From a virus, in IMG/VR virus record IMGVR_UViG_3300042516_002346, positions 1 through 29,034 of that record: a stretch of 29,034 bases of DNA; one strand, written 5' to 3'. The number at the start of each line of letters is the position of its first letter. The stretch's first letter is position 1. Position numbers and translations under genes: made by a program. Under the pieces are notes generated by a model, which was not told where the DNA came from, ran no database searches, and saw only the letters and a program-made list of their open reading frames with translations. Positions 22,111 to 29,034 of this stretch are shown piece by piece.

Positions 22111-22443
22111 ATGAAAGGCGTACCTCCAGAACATAGTAAATTTAAAAAAGGGCAGTCAGGCAACCCCAATGGCCGACCTAAAGACGAACTTCGGGAAATA
22201 AAAACCGTAATCGCTGACTTACTCAAACAACAAAAGAACAATCAGCAACTTGTTGACGGCTTAATGACAGTCGTAGTAAACAAGGCACTCAAAGGCGATC
22301 TAAAGGCCGTTGATATGCTTTTGTCGTACTGCTATGGTAAACCAACACAACGCACCGAAATAACAGGCGCAGATGGCGAAAAAATAGATTTTAAAGTGGA
22401 AGTATTGCAAGGCGAAAAAACACTACCATACAAACCGGAATGA
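22111..22443 (+). CDS. terS: Small terminase subunit candidate (DUF5681 N-terminus)
   Basis: A 110-residue basic protein. Residues ~9-24 (SKFKKGQSGNPNGRPK) are the DUF5681 signature, regularly found next to large terminase genes; the remainder (TVIADLLKQQ, then LMTVVVNKALKGDLKAVDML, YCYGKP) is helical. Its stop overlaps the large terminase start (ATGA). It probably recognises phage DNA for packaging, although the small subunit assignment rests on context and domain association. Confidence 0.75.
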   Translation: MKGVPPEHSKFKKGQSGNPNGRPKDELREIKTVIADLLKQQKNNQQLVDGLMTVVVNKALKGDLKAVDMLLSYCYGKPTQRTEITGADGEKIDFKVEVLQGEKTLPYKPE

Positions 22444-23636
22444 AAACAAGCTGCCTTTATTTGTGGAATAAATACCCGGACAAATATTATCCAAAATTAG
22501 ATAATAAAAAAAAGGTTACAATCGTAAATCAGGGCGGCACTTCCTCCGGTAAGACTTATTCTATATTACAGGTTTTGTTTACTATCGCAATCGAGAACCC
22601 TAAATTTGTTATTACTATTGTAGGTCAGGATATACCGAATCTAAAACGTGGTGCGATAAGAGACGCTCAAAATATTGTATCGGAAAATTTAAGCGTTTCA
22701 AGTCAGGTTTTAAAGTGGAATAATAGCGATAAGATTTATACGTTCCGCAACGGCTCAATTATCGAGTTTACAAGCTATGAAAGCAGTCAGGATGCAAAGA
22801 ACGGTAAAAGACACGTTCTATTTGTGAACGAGGCAAACGGTATAGATTACAATGTTTTTTCTGAATTAGACTTGCGTACAAGTTATCGTACATTTATAGA
22901 CTACAATCCAAACGCTGAATTTTGGGTACATGAAAAAGTGATACCACTTCCAAACGTGGCCTATTTTATCAGTAACTTTGAACACAATCCGTTTTTAAGT
23001 GAAAATATTATTCAAGGTATATTAAGACTCAAAAATATTGATTCGCAACTGTGGCGCGTGTACGGATTAGGACAGACCGGAAAAATACAAGGCTTAGTAT
23101 TTAACTATCGAACAACGGACAGAATGCCGGAACAACTAAATAAACTTGCTTACGGTATGGACTTCGGGTTCACGAATGACCCAACAACACTCGTAAAATG
23201 TGGCCTATCTGACGGCGTTCTATATGGCGAAGAATTGATTTATCAAACAGGACTAACAAACCGCGATATAAACAAACTATTGATTGAGGCCGGCGTAACT
23301 AAACATGATTTAATCTTTGCTGATAGCGCAGACCCGAAAAGCATTCAGGAACTTAAACTTTACGGTTGGAATATTAAAGGCGCGGACAAAGGCGCGGACA
23401 GTATAAACTATTCAATCGATATTTTACGAAGCTACGGCGATATAAACCTCACGCGTAATTCTTACAATTGGATTAAAGAGGCAAATAGTTACAAATGGAA
23501 GGAGGAACGATCCGGGACCAAAATAAACAAGCCGATTGACGCGTTCAATCATTGTTGGGATGCGTGCCGGTATTACGCGCTCGGAATGTTAGCAGCAAAT
23601 AAAGGAAAAGGCATTTTATCATTCACAACTAAATAA
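22440..23636 (+). CDS. terL: Terminase large subunit
   Basis: A 398-residue DNA-packaging motor. ATPase: Walker A GGTSSGKT (32-39), Walker B VLFVNEA (126-132, catalytic Glu131). Nuclease: GMDFGFTNDPT with Asp241, ADSADPKS with Asp295 and Asp298, and DAFNHCWDACRYY with Asp367 and Asp374, the RNase H-like metal acids. It drives DNA into the capsid through the portal and cuts at the end of packaging. Length is at the short end of the family. It is separated from the portal gene by more than 18 kb in this linear view. Confidence 0.92.
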   Translation: MKTSCLYLWNKYPDKYYPKLDNKKKVTIVNQGGTSSGKTYSILQVLFTIAIENPKFVITIVGQDIPNLKRGAIRDAQNIVSENLSVSSQVLKWNNSDKIYTFRNGSIIEFTSYESSQDAKNGKRHVLFVNEANGIDYNVFSELDLRTSYRTFIDYNPNAEFWVHEKVIPLPNVAYFISNFEHNPFLSENIIQGILRLKNIDSQLWRVYGLGQTGKIQGLVFNYRTTDRMPEQLNKLAYGMDFGFTNDPTTLVKCGLSDGVLYGEELIYQTGLTNRDINKLLIEAGVTKHDLIFADSADPKSIQELKLYGWNIKGADKGADSINYSIDILRSYGDINLTRNSYNWIKEANSYKWKEERSGTKINKPIDAFNHCWDACRYYALGMLAANKGKGILSFTTK

Positions 23637-23644
23637 TTATTAAA

Positions 23645-23986
23645 ATGACAAACGAAGAGTTAAAAACACTAACTGAAATTATCGTACTCAGCGCGAAATA
23701 TCCTTCCGACTTTGGACTGCGCGCACTATCTCAACAGGTTCAGAGATACCTACAAAATAATAAAGGTTCTGGAAATAGATTCCAACCTCAAAAAAATACT
23801 GGCGGCGGAATTTTAAAGCCGGAAGAAAAATCAATATCTGAAATCATCACCGAAAAGCGCGTGACATTGATGGAGGCAAAAGAGATACGCGAGGAACTAC
23901 TCGCAAACGAACCAGAACAGGAAGCAAAACCAAAGCGTTTTAAAAAGTCTAACAAATACAAAGCGGACGAAGATGCTCAAAATTAG
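23645..23986 (+). CDS. Hypothetical protein between terminase and tail chaperone genes
   Basis: A 113-residue protein with a helical N-terminus (NEELKTLTEIIVLSAKYP), a Gly/Gln-rich linker and an acidic-then-basic end (EPEQEAKPKRFKKSNKYK). The mixed-charge, disordered end suggests a scaffold- or assembly-related role; this is inference. It overlaps the next gene by 14 bases. Confidence 0.6.
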   Translation: MTNEELKTLTEIIVLSAKYPSDFGLRALSQQVQRYLQNNKGSGNRFQPQKNTGGGILKPEEKSISEIITEKRVTLMEAKEIREELLANEPEQEAKPKRFKKSNKYKADEDAQN

Positions 23987-24671
23987 TACAGAATCAGGCA
24001 TTGAAATAAACATACCAAGCGAGTTAAAAGAAATAACACTAAAGCGTTACATTGACTTCCTTCAGTTTGTCGAACCAACAAAGCCGGAATGCTTAAAAAA
24101 GATTGACAAGGCCGAAACGGAAGAGGAACGCGAAACCGCTATTTCAGAAATTGACGAACTGACTATTTCAAAACAGGTGCATCCGTATTTTATCCGGTGC
24201 ATCTGTTACTGGTCGGGAAATAATGAAAGCGATTTGCAAGATTTGGAGGTTGGATCGTTAGTTTGGTTATTTCAATACATCACTAAGTTATTAAACAACC
24301 TTCCGGAGCCTGAATATAGCAACGTGATTGAGGTTAACGGCGAATTTTGGTATTTGCCGGAGCGTTACATGGAAAACAGTACGGTTATTGAATACGCAGA
24401 GTCAGCACAATTCCAACAAAACATGAAAGACCTTGCAGGCGGCGATTGGGTATCAATGGCTAAAATACTTTGCGTTCTATGTAGGAAAAAAGATGAAAAA
24501 TATCATAGTTCATTATTGAAACGCGAAAAGATGTTTTTAGATTGGAACTTATATGATGTTTGGCGCGTGGGTTTTTTTTTGTTGAAACGCAACGAACTAT
24601 TGCATCTAAGTTTTCAAGCCTATATAAACGCTCAAGCTTTATCGAAATTAAGGCGGGAATTGAGCAATTAA
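23973..24671 (+). CDS. Tail assembly chaperone-like protein (G-type, zero frame)
   Basis: A 232-residue protein, mostly helical and acidic in its middle: residues 1-35 (EINIPSELKEITLKRYIDFL), an E/T-rich insert, HPYFIRCICYW, EVGSLVWLFQYITKLLNN, then EFWYLPERYMENSTV. A run of nine T at 24572-24580 lies near its 3' end; slipping back one base would enter the frame open to 24868. An extended chaperone formed by -1 frameshifting is typical of siphophage tail assembly. The chaperone role is inferred from this feature plus position. Confidence 0.65.
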   Translation: MLKISTESGIEINIPSELKEITLKRYIDFLQFVEPTKPECLKKIDKAETEEERETAISEIDELTISKQVHPYFIRCICYWSGNNESDLQDLEVGSLVWLFQYITKLLNNLPEPEYSNVIEVNGEFWYLPERYMENSTVIEYAESAQFQQNMKDLAGGDWVSMAKILCVLCRKKDEKYHSSLLKREKMFLDWNLYDVWRVGFFLLKRNELLHLSFQAYINAQALSKLRRELSN

Positions 24672-24868
24672 CATCTAAATACGGTTGGTATCTTACTTTA
24701 AAACGTTTGGCCGAAAGTGGTATATTTAACAGGCCAGACATGACACCAATGGAATCAGCAGAGGCCGCGCCACTTTATGATGCTTTTGTTTATTTGTCCG
24801 CAGTTGAGGCCGAACATGAATATCAAAATAAATATAATGATGAACAAAGTAAAAAGAAAAAAAAATAA
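24572..24868 (+). CDS. -1 frameshift extension of the tail assembly chaperone (GT-type)
   Basis: The -1 frame is open from upstream of the T9 run to the stop at 24866-24868 and encodes ~97 residues with protein-like content (YGWYLTLKRLAESGIF, PMESAEAAPLYDAFVYLSAV, then a K-rich end). No ATG precedes residue DM at about 24741 in this frame, and only a TTG at 24560 could start it, so a fusion of roughly 298 residues through slippage on G-TTT-TTT-TTT is favoured over independent initiation. Confidence 0.6.
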   Translation, partial: FFFVETQRTIASKFSSLYKRSSFIEIKAGIEQLTSKYGWYLTLKRLAESGIFNRPDMTPMESAEAAPLYDAFVYLSAVEAEHEYQNKYNDEQSKKKKK

Positions 24869-24869
24869 T

Positions 24870-24877
24870 TACTTTTG
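24870..24877 (+). promoter_or_regulatory. Weak -7 box before the tail genes
   Basis: TACTTTTG matches TAnnTTTG and lies 23 bp before the gene at 24901; no convincing -33 element. Confidence 0.35.
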
Positions 24878-24900
24878 TTTGATAATTAAAAAATATTTAT

Positions 24901-25473
24901 ATGAAATTAGTTCAAATATCGAACCTGTTTAACCAGATATGTCAGGGCATAAACGCGCAGACTGCCGGCCGAATAGGTTTTTATCATTATGGTTATTATT
25001 CAGACATAAACATCAATATCCAGAATAATTGGACAGGCACAAATACCGTCGGGGTTTTATATCCGTCGGTTTTGTTTTTATATCCAACTGCTCAGGTCGA
25101 AATAAAGGAAAAATCAGTCAAAGGTACTTTAAATTGCAGCCTTATCTTTTCAGATCTACAATATTACAACAACGACGCAACAACGAACCAACGTTCTATT
25201 ATCGAGGTGCAAAGTGATTTGGAAGATTTGGCCGTTAACGTACTGAGCGAATTTAACCGCGTAGGCCGGACACCTAATTATCAATGCGGTATCAATGGCG
25301 CGATTGACATAGAATATTTAAGCGATGCACACAATAACAGTTTAGTGTTGTTAGAAACAAGATTCACTCTTTACTATATCTGGGATTGTCCGACCGATGT
25401 AGTTAATATTGCAGGGTTGCCAGCTCCGTTTGACGATATTCCACCACCTACAACTGACTACGAACTTCAATGA
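24901..25473 (+). CDS. Neck / tail completion-like protein
   Basis: A 190-residue protein at the head of the tail gene run, with a beta-rich middle (GVLYPSVLFLYPTAQVEIK, then GTLNCSLIFSDLQYY) and EVQSDLEDLAVNVLSEFNRV, then ETRFTLYYIWDCP. It resembles tail-terminator or neck proteins in length and in the strand-helix-strand pattern ending in a beta strand. It begins 32 bp after the chaperone stop behind a weak TAnnTTTG box. Role inferred. Confidence 0.5.
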   Translation: MKLVQISNLFNQICQGINAQTAGRIGFYHYGYYSDININIQNNWTGTNTVGVLYPSVLFLYPTAQVEIKEKSVKGTLNCSLIFSDLQYYNNDATTNQRSIIEVQSDLEDLAVNVLSEFNRVGRTPNYQCGINGAIDIEYLSDAHNNSLVLLETRFTLYYIWDCPTDVVNIAGLPAPFDDIPPPTTDYELQ

Positions 25474-26018
25474 TAGAAACATTCCAAAGTTTAGGCGATG
25501 AAGTCGGAAAAGTCATTGTAATGGCCGTTAAAAAGGCTTTTATCATGCAAGGCCATAAGATGACAGGCGCGTTAAATGATAGCATAGAATACAAAGTTAA
25601 TGCGACTATGGATAGCGTTATGCTGGAATTTTTGATGCTCGATTACGGAATGATTCAAAACTTTGGAATAGCGCCTGAAAAGATTCCATTTAATCCGGGC
25701 AGCGGCGCAAAAAAATCAAATTATATCGATGGTTTGAAAAAGTTTGCTAAATTAAAGTTAGGAAAAAACGATAAGGAAGCCGAGCGCGTAGCTTTTGCCA
25801 TTGCATACAAACAAAAAAAAGACGGAATGCCTACAAATGGCAGTAAACGAATGGGTAAAAAGACCGGAGCGGTACTGGATGCGCTCAAAGATTCTGAAGA
25901 CGAAGTACAAAAACTAATAAATAAGGCTTTTGAAGAACTTTTAATAGGTAAATTTTACGATGTTATAACCGAAGTGAACAAAAAAGATTCTGATAATATT
26001 AAATTTTATATAAAATGA
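25470..26018 (+). CDS. Neck protein (HK97 gp10-like candidate)
   Basis: A 182-residue basic protein coupled to the previous gene (ATGA). KMTGALNDSIEYKVNATM, LDYGMIQNFGIAPEKIPFNP-GSGAKKSNYIDGL, AERVAFAIAYKQKKDGMPTN-G and KTGAVLDALKD recall gp10-like neck proteins of Bacteroidota siphophages, where a YG-x-x-x-xxG-P segment and KxxxG-x-P are recurrent. It probably bridges the connector and the tail. Confidence 0.6.
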   Translation: MIETFQSLGDEVGKVIVMAVKKAFIMQGHKMTGALNDSIEYKVNATMDSVMLEFLMLDYGMIQNFGIAPEKIPFNPGSGAKKSNYIDGLKKFAKLKLGKNDKEAERVAFAIAYKQKKDGMPTNGSKRMGKKTGAVLDALKDSEDEVQKLINKAFEELLIGKFYDVITEVNKKDSDNIKFYIK

Positions 26019-26323
26019 CATTAGAACAGGCACAGGCAAGCGCAGCCGCGAACAACGAAATAATAGGGGAATATTTAGAAACAATTATTTATTACGTTTT
26101 TGAATATTGGAATTTAAAATTTGAGAAACAATGGAATATTGTTCTAATTCCGGCAGTTTATAAAAACAATTTTACTGCAGCGGACAATTCGCAGGCTTTA
26201 GCATTCGCGAGGGTATCGAGAAGGACAAATATTTTGCCTTATACAACGGCCGAAAGTTGGGTTGCAAATTTTAACGCTGAGGTAAACAATGATCCTGAAT
26301 TGAAAAACTATTTAAATTCTTAA
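26015..26323 (+). CDS. Small tail-region hypothetical protein
   Basis: A 102-residue protein coupled to both neighbours by overlap or 2-bp spacing. Mostly helical with NNEIIGEYLETIIYYVFEYW and SRRTNILPYTTAESWVANF. No recognised family; its place in the tail operon suggests a minor structural or assembly role. Confidence 0.55.
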   Translation: MTLEQAQASAAANNEIIGEYLETIIYYVFEYWNLKFEKQWNIVLIPAVYKNNFTAADNSQALAFARVSRRTNILPYTTAESWVANFNAEVNNDPELKNYLNS

Positions 26324-26325
26324 TA

Positions 26326-27639
26326 ATGGCAGTATTTTACACGCCTCCATACTTGCCTAATAGCATGTATCGGCCTAACTATTATGTGACATCTCAGCCG
26401 AGCGCGAATCCCCTTGTTTTGGCGAAGGCTTTTGTTTTTGTAGATGGTGTTTTCGTAACTGAATTATACAAACCGCCGGCATATACCGTAGGAGTAGCAC
26501 CGATAAACTATTATTTCGAGTTCGATGTCGCAAAGGTATTGCAAACACTCAGCGCACCAAACCCAACAGATATATCGAGGCCGTTCCCAAAGTTTTTAAA
26601 TGCGGCTTATGATGTTTTGTGTACGGATTGCCATACTGATACGGCGTTATTGGTTTATTATTCTTACCGAGATCCAATAACAAACGATTTGGTACCTCTT
26701 ATGAGTGGTTCATCGCCGGTAGTCGATGTTATACCTATTGGTAATTATTCTGTAATAGGTTGCAGGCAAACATTAGATTTTGTCGGCATGGATAGTTACG
26801 CAATTGATTATCCGACCGTCGGAGGCGTTTATGACCGTTATTTCTTAACAAATTTACCCTATGTTTACCCAACTGCGGCGACTACAACAACAAACCCGAT
26901 TCCTATTTGCCGTACGGATAACCTAAACATGACTTATATTCCTACATCAGGAACAAACGCGATAAGAGTGATTATTTATGATAATAATCAGGTAGTACAA
27001 GGAACTGCAGGGTTTATATCAGTTGTTCCAAATTTGACATTCACGCCGCGTAGTATTGGTGTAGGTATTCCACAATTGGCAGTAACTACATTTACGCCTC
27101 CTTCATTTCCGATAGGCCTTCCGGGCATTCCAAACGGTTGGTATTATAGTATTCAAGCCGGAAATTTTACCGCTCCTTCAACTTTCATTTTACAATCTGT
27201 TAAATATATGTTTCAGATTGTCGATTGTTGTGCAAATAAAATACGTTTACATTGGCTCAATAGGTTGGGAGGCGTAGATGCTTACACGTTCACAAACAAA
27301 AAGACTGTCTTTGAAGGTACAAAAAGCGATCAGGCACAAAAACCTCAATCGTTCAACTATTCCAACACTCCACCAACGACTACATACGACAAAGGGCGGT
27401 TCAAAATTCAGCAAATAGTAAATAAATCTTACGAAGTTGAAAGCACTTTTTACGATGCCTTTTGGGGGCAATGGATAGCAGAATTATTGAGCAGTCCAGA
27501 GGTCTACATGGAAACATCAACCGGATTAGTGGCCGTAGTGATTGAGGATTCGCAGATTAAAATCGAGGAAACGAACGAACTTGTTAACGTGACTTTGACT
27601 ATTGTAGAGGCTAACGAAATAAGCGTACAACAAAACTAA
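26326..27639 (+). CDS. Tail structural protein
   Basis: A 437-residue beta-rich protein. It has Pro/Tyr-rich N-terminal strands, a CTDCHTDTALLVYYSY segment, and a C-terminal block with CCANKIRLHWLNRLGGVDAY, FTNKKTVFEGTKSD and FYDAFWGQWIAELLSSPEVY that recurs in Bacteroidota phage tail genes ahead of a baseplate-type protein. It probably belongs to the distal tail or tail tip. No signal peptide; the next gene follows by 1 bp. Confidence 0.55.
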   Translation: MAVFYTPPYLPNSMYRPNYYVTSQPSANPLVLAKAFVFVDGVFVTELYKPPAYTVGVAPINYYFEFDVAKVLQTLSAPNPTDISRPFPKFLNAAYDVLCTDCHTDTALLVYYSYRDPITNDLVPLMSGSSPVVDVIPIGNYSVIGCRQTLDFVGMDSYAIDYPTVGGVYDRYFLTNLPYVYPTAATTTTNPIPICRTDNLNMTYIPTSGTNAIRVIIYDNNQVVQGTAGFISVVPNLTFTPRSIGVGIPQLAVTTFTPPSFPIGLPGIPNGWYYSIQAGNFTAPSTFILQSVKYMFQIVDCCANKIRLHWLNRLGGVDAYTFTNKKTVFEGTKSDQAQKPQSFNYSNTPPTTTYDKGRFKIQQIVNKSYEVESTFYDAFWGQWIAELLSSPEVYMETSTGLVAVVIEDSQIKIEETNELVNVTLTIVEANEISVQQN

Positions 27640-27640
27640 G

Positions 27641-29034
27641 ATGCAAAATATAAAAGTTCTAATTGACAATAAACAGGTAGATCTTCCGACAGATTCTTTT
27701 ATCCTAAACATGACCTATTCATTAAAGGATAAAAACGGAATTGCTATCAATACCGGTTCGCGCTCAGAATATAGTTTTGAATTTCCGGCGACAAATAACA
27801 ATAATTTGATATTTAGCAGGTTTTGGGATATAGCAGAAAATACGGCAAACAAACAAGTTTTTCTTGATGCCTATATCGAGGTTAATGGCATGGCGTTTTT
27901 TCAGGGCAAATGTCAACTTACCGGCGTAGACATCAGGCCAGATTTATATTATTGGCAAGGCAAAACTTATAAAGTAGCGTTTTACGGAAATAATGTCGAT
28001 TGGACTGTTCAAGTAGGAAATAAATTTTTGTATGAGTACAATTATGGAACGCACGTTTATGATTCATCAAATATTATATCAGGCATTTATGTAAATAATT
28101 ATTTCGGTAATAATTATAAATATATTTTAATTAAGTGGAAGGACTGGTTAGTCGCAAATGAAGTCAGCGTTTTTGAATTTACGCCTGCATTATTTATTAA
28201 AACAATTGTAGATAAAATTTTTGCAGATATAAATTACACAGTCGTAAGCAATTTTTTTAATTCGAATTGGTTTGCAAAGTTAGTGATGCCCGTTCCATTA
28301 CAAGATAAAATATATGACCCTCAATATGGTTTAGATTATTTAAATGTTAATACATTTGATAATGGAAATGCAAACGTTGCAGGTTTTTATATTTTAGCAA
28401 ATCAAGATTATACCCCACCGTTAGCAGTTCCTAACCCTTATGATAATTTAACAGGAATTTATACTGTACCAGTAACAGGTTATTATTTAATAGAGGGTAT
28501 TGGTACGATATCAAACATAACTACAACAGCATCATTAGCTTTTGGGTTTAGCATTAACGGAAACCCGCCGTTAAATATATTTGGACAAAGCAATTTAACG
28601 CCTCCGCAACCTTTTACAGCAGATACGACAGTAACAGGAGAAGAAATAAATTTATTAACGGCAGGCGATACGATTCAATTTACTTTATTAAGTACTGTAA
28701 CAGGCGGCGGTACATTTAATAGAGAAGTAAGAATGAATATAACAGGTGAGGCAATAGTTCAAAGTGGTTTAACAATAGATTTTCGTTATTTTATAAATAA
28801 AACGTGGAACTCTTTAGACTTTATAAAAGGTTTGGCTCACGCGTTTAATCTTACCTTCCAGACAGATGTAAACAATCAAACCGTAACAATTGAACCGGCA
28901 GATACTTATCTTTATCAAAGTAGTTTTCCGACCGTTACAAATTTACAAGGCGGTTTTTATACCACACAAACAATAGACAAAACTCAGAATGTAGACCTTG
29001 ATAAAGAGGGCGAAATATTCAGCGTGTCCGAAAT
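27641..29034 (+). CDS. Partial tail / baseplate protein (runs off the window)
   Basis: Starts at ATG 27641, one base after the previous stop, and stays open for 464 codons to the window end. The opening (VLIDNKQVDLPTDSFILNMT, then SLKDKNGIAINTGSRSEYSF and EFPATNNNNLIF) matches a tail protein recurrent in Bacteroidota phages. A central Gly/Thr-rich segment (FTADTTVTGEEINLLTAGDT) looks like a C1q/TNF-like or fibre module inserted into the protein, which then resumes with IDFRYFINKTWNSLDFIKGL. A baseplate or tail-tip role is inferred. Confidence 0.65.
   Translation, partial: MQNIKVLIDNKQVDLPTDSFILNMTYSLKDKNGIAINTGSRSEYSFEFPATNNNNLIFSRFWDIAENTANKQVFLDAYIEVNGMAFFQGKCQLTGVDIRPDLYYWQGKTYKVAFYGNNVDWTVQVGNKFLYEYNYGTHVYDSSNIISGIYVNNYFGNNYKYILIKWKDWLVANEVSVFEFTPALFIKTIVDKIFADINYTVVSNFFNSNWFAKLVMPVPLQDKIYDPQYGLDYLNVNTFDNGNANVAGFYILANQDYTPPLAVPNPYDNLTGIYTVPVTGYYLIEGIGTISNITTTASLAFGFSINGNPPLNIFGQSNLTPPQPFTADTTVTGEEINLLTAGDTIQFTLLSTVTGGGTFNREVRMNITGEAIVQSGLTIDFRYFINKTWNSLDFIKGLAHAFNLTFQTDVNNQTVTIEPADTYLYQSSFPTVTNLQGGFYTTQTIDKTQNVDLDKEGEIFSVSE

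Noticed and set aside
1-29034. Integrase, repressor or attachment site
   Set aside because: No tyrosine or serine recombinase motifs and no lysogeny-type regulator were seen; the tRNA alone is not evidence for an attachment site.

Overview
This window is most of the genome of a tailed, siphovirus-like phage of a Bacteroidota host, probably a flavobacterium. Every credible protein gene lies on the + strand, in tight runs with stop/start overlaps. The portal, capsid, terminase, tail, lysis and recombination genes identify it as a phage. The host is inferred from promoters with a Bacteroidota -7 box (TAnnTTTG), AT-rich start leaders without strong Shine-Dalgarno sites, and families typical of Bacteroidota and their phages (DUF3127 single-strand-binding-like protein, DUF6712-like connector, ERF annealing protein). 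No integrase, repressor or DNA polymerase is visible, so a virulent phage relying on host replication machinery is the simplest reading.

Layout. 1-8557: virion and lysis genes (Ig-like structural protein cut by the window start, major capsid protein, probable tail tube, portal with an extra C-terminal domain, head-tail connector, fibre-like protein, tail-associated protein, L,D-transpeptidase-fold endolysin candidate, holin-like protein), closed by a strong terminator. 8647-13041: early genes behind a promoter with a dyad around its -7 box (two small proteins, ERF recombinase, RHH-like protein, GH73 glucosaminidase, GNAT acetyltransferase, Cys-rich lipoprotein, an unusual tRNA, four small proteins, MazG-like pyrophosphatase). 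13136-19427: a second dyad-type promoter, a helicase-methyltransferase fusion, a possible structured RNA, a replication initiator carrying a candidate origin inside its gene, a possible helicase loader, a compact C5 cytosine methyltransferase, a second GH73 enzyme and a RuvC-like resolvase. 19448-20947: a third dyad-type promoter, Gp157-like protein and hypotheticals. 20948-21166 is non-coding with opposing terminators, divergent promoters and a candidate minus-strand small RNA. 21167-24868: two membrane/exported coiled-coil proteins, DUF3127 protein, small and large terminase, and a tail-assembly-chaperone-like pair joined by a probable -1 frameshift. 24901-29034: neck and tail genes, the last cut by the window end.

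How it fits together. Replication looks lambdoid in logic: an initiator with its own iterons, a possible loader, single-strand-binding, annealing and resolving proteins, with the polymerase supplied by the host. Two methyltransferases would modify phage DNA. The most unusual items are a tRNA gene of otherwise standard 73-nt design carrying two separate palindromic insertions; five 22-bp iterons followed by three 12-bp AT-rich repeats inside the initiator gene; an acetyltransferase gene bracketed by perfect 18-bp direct repeats; three promoters whose -7 box sits between GTTGTTA/TAACAAC arms; and a self-contained minus-strand small RNA candidate. No gap between genes exceeds 300 bases.
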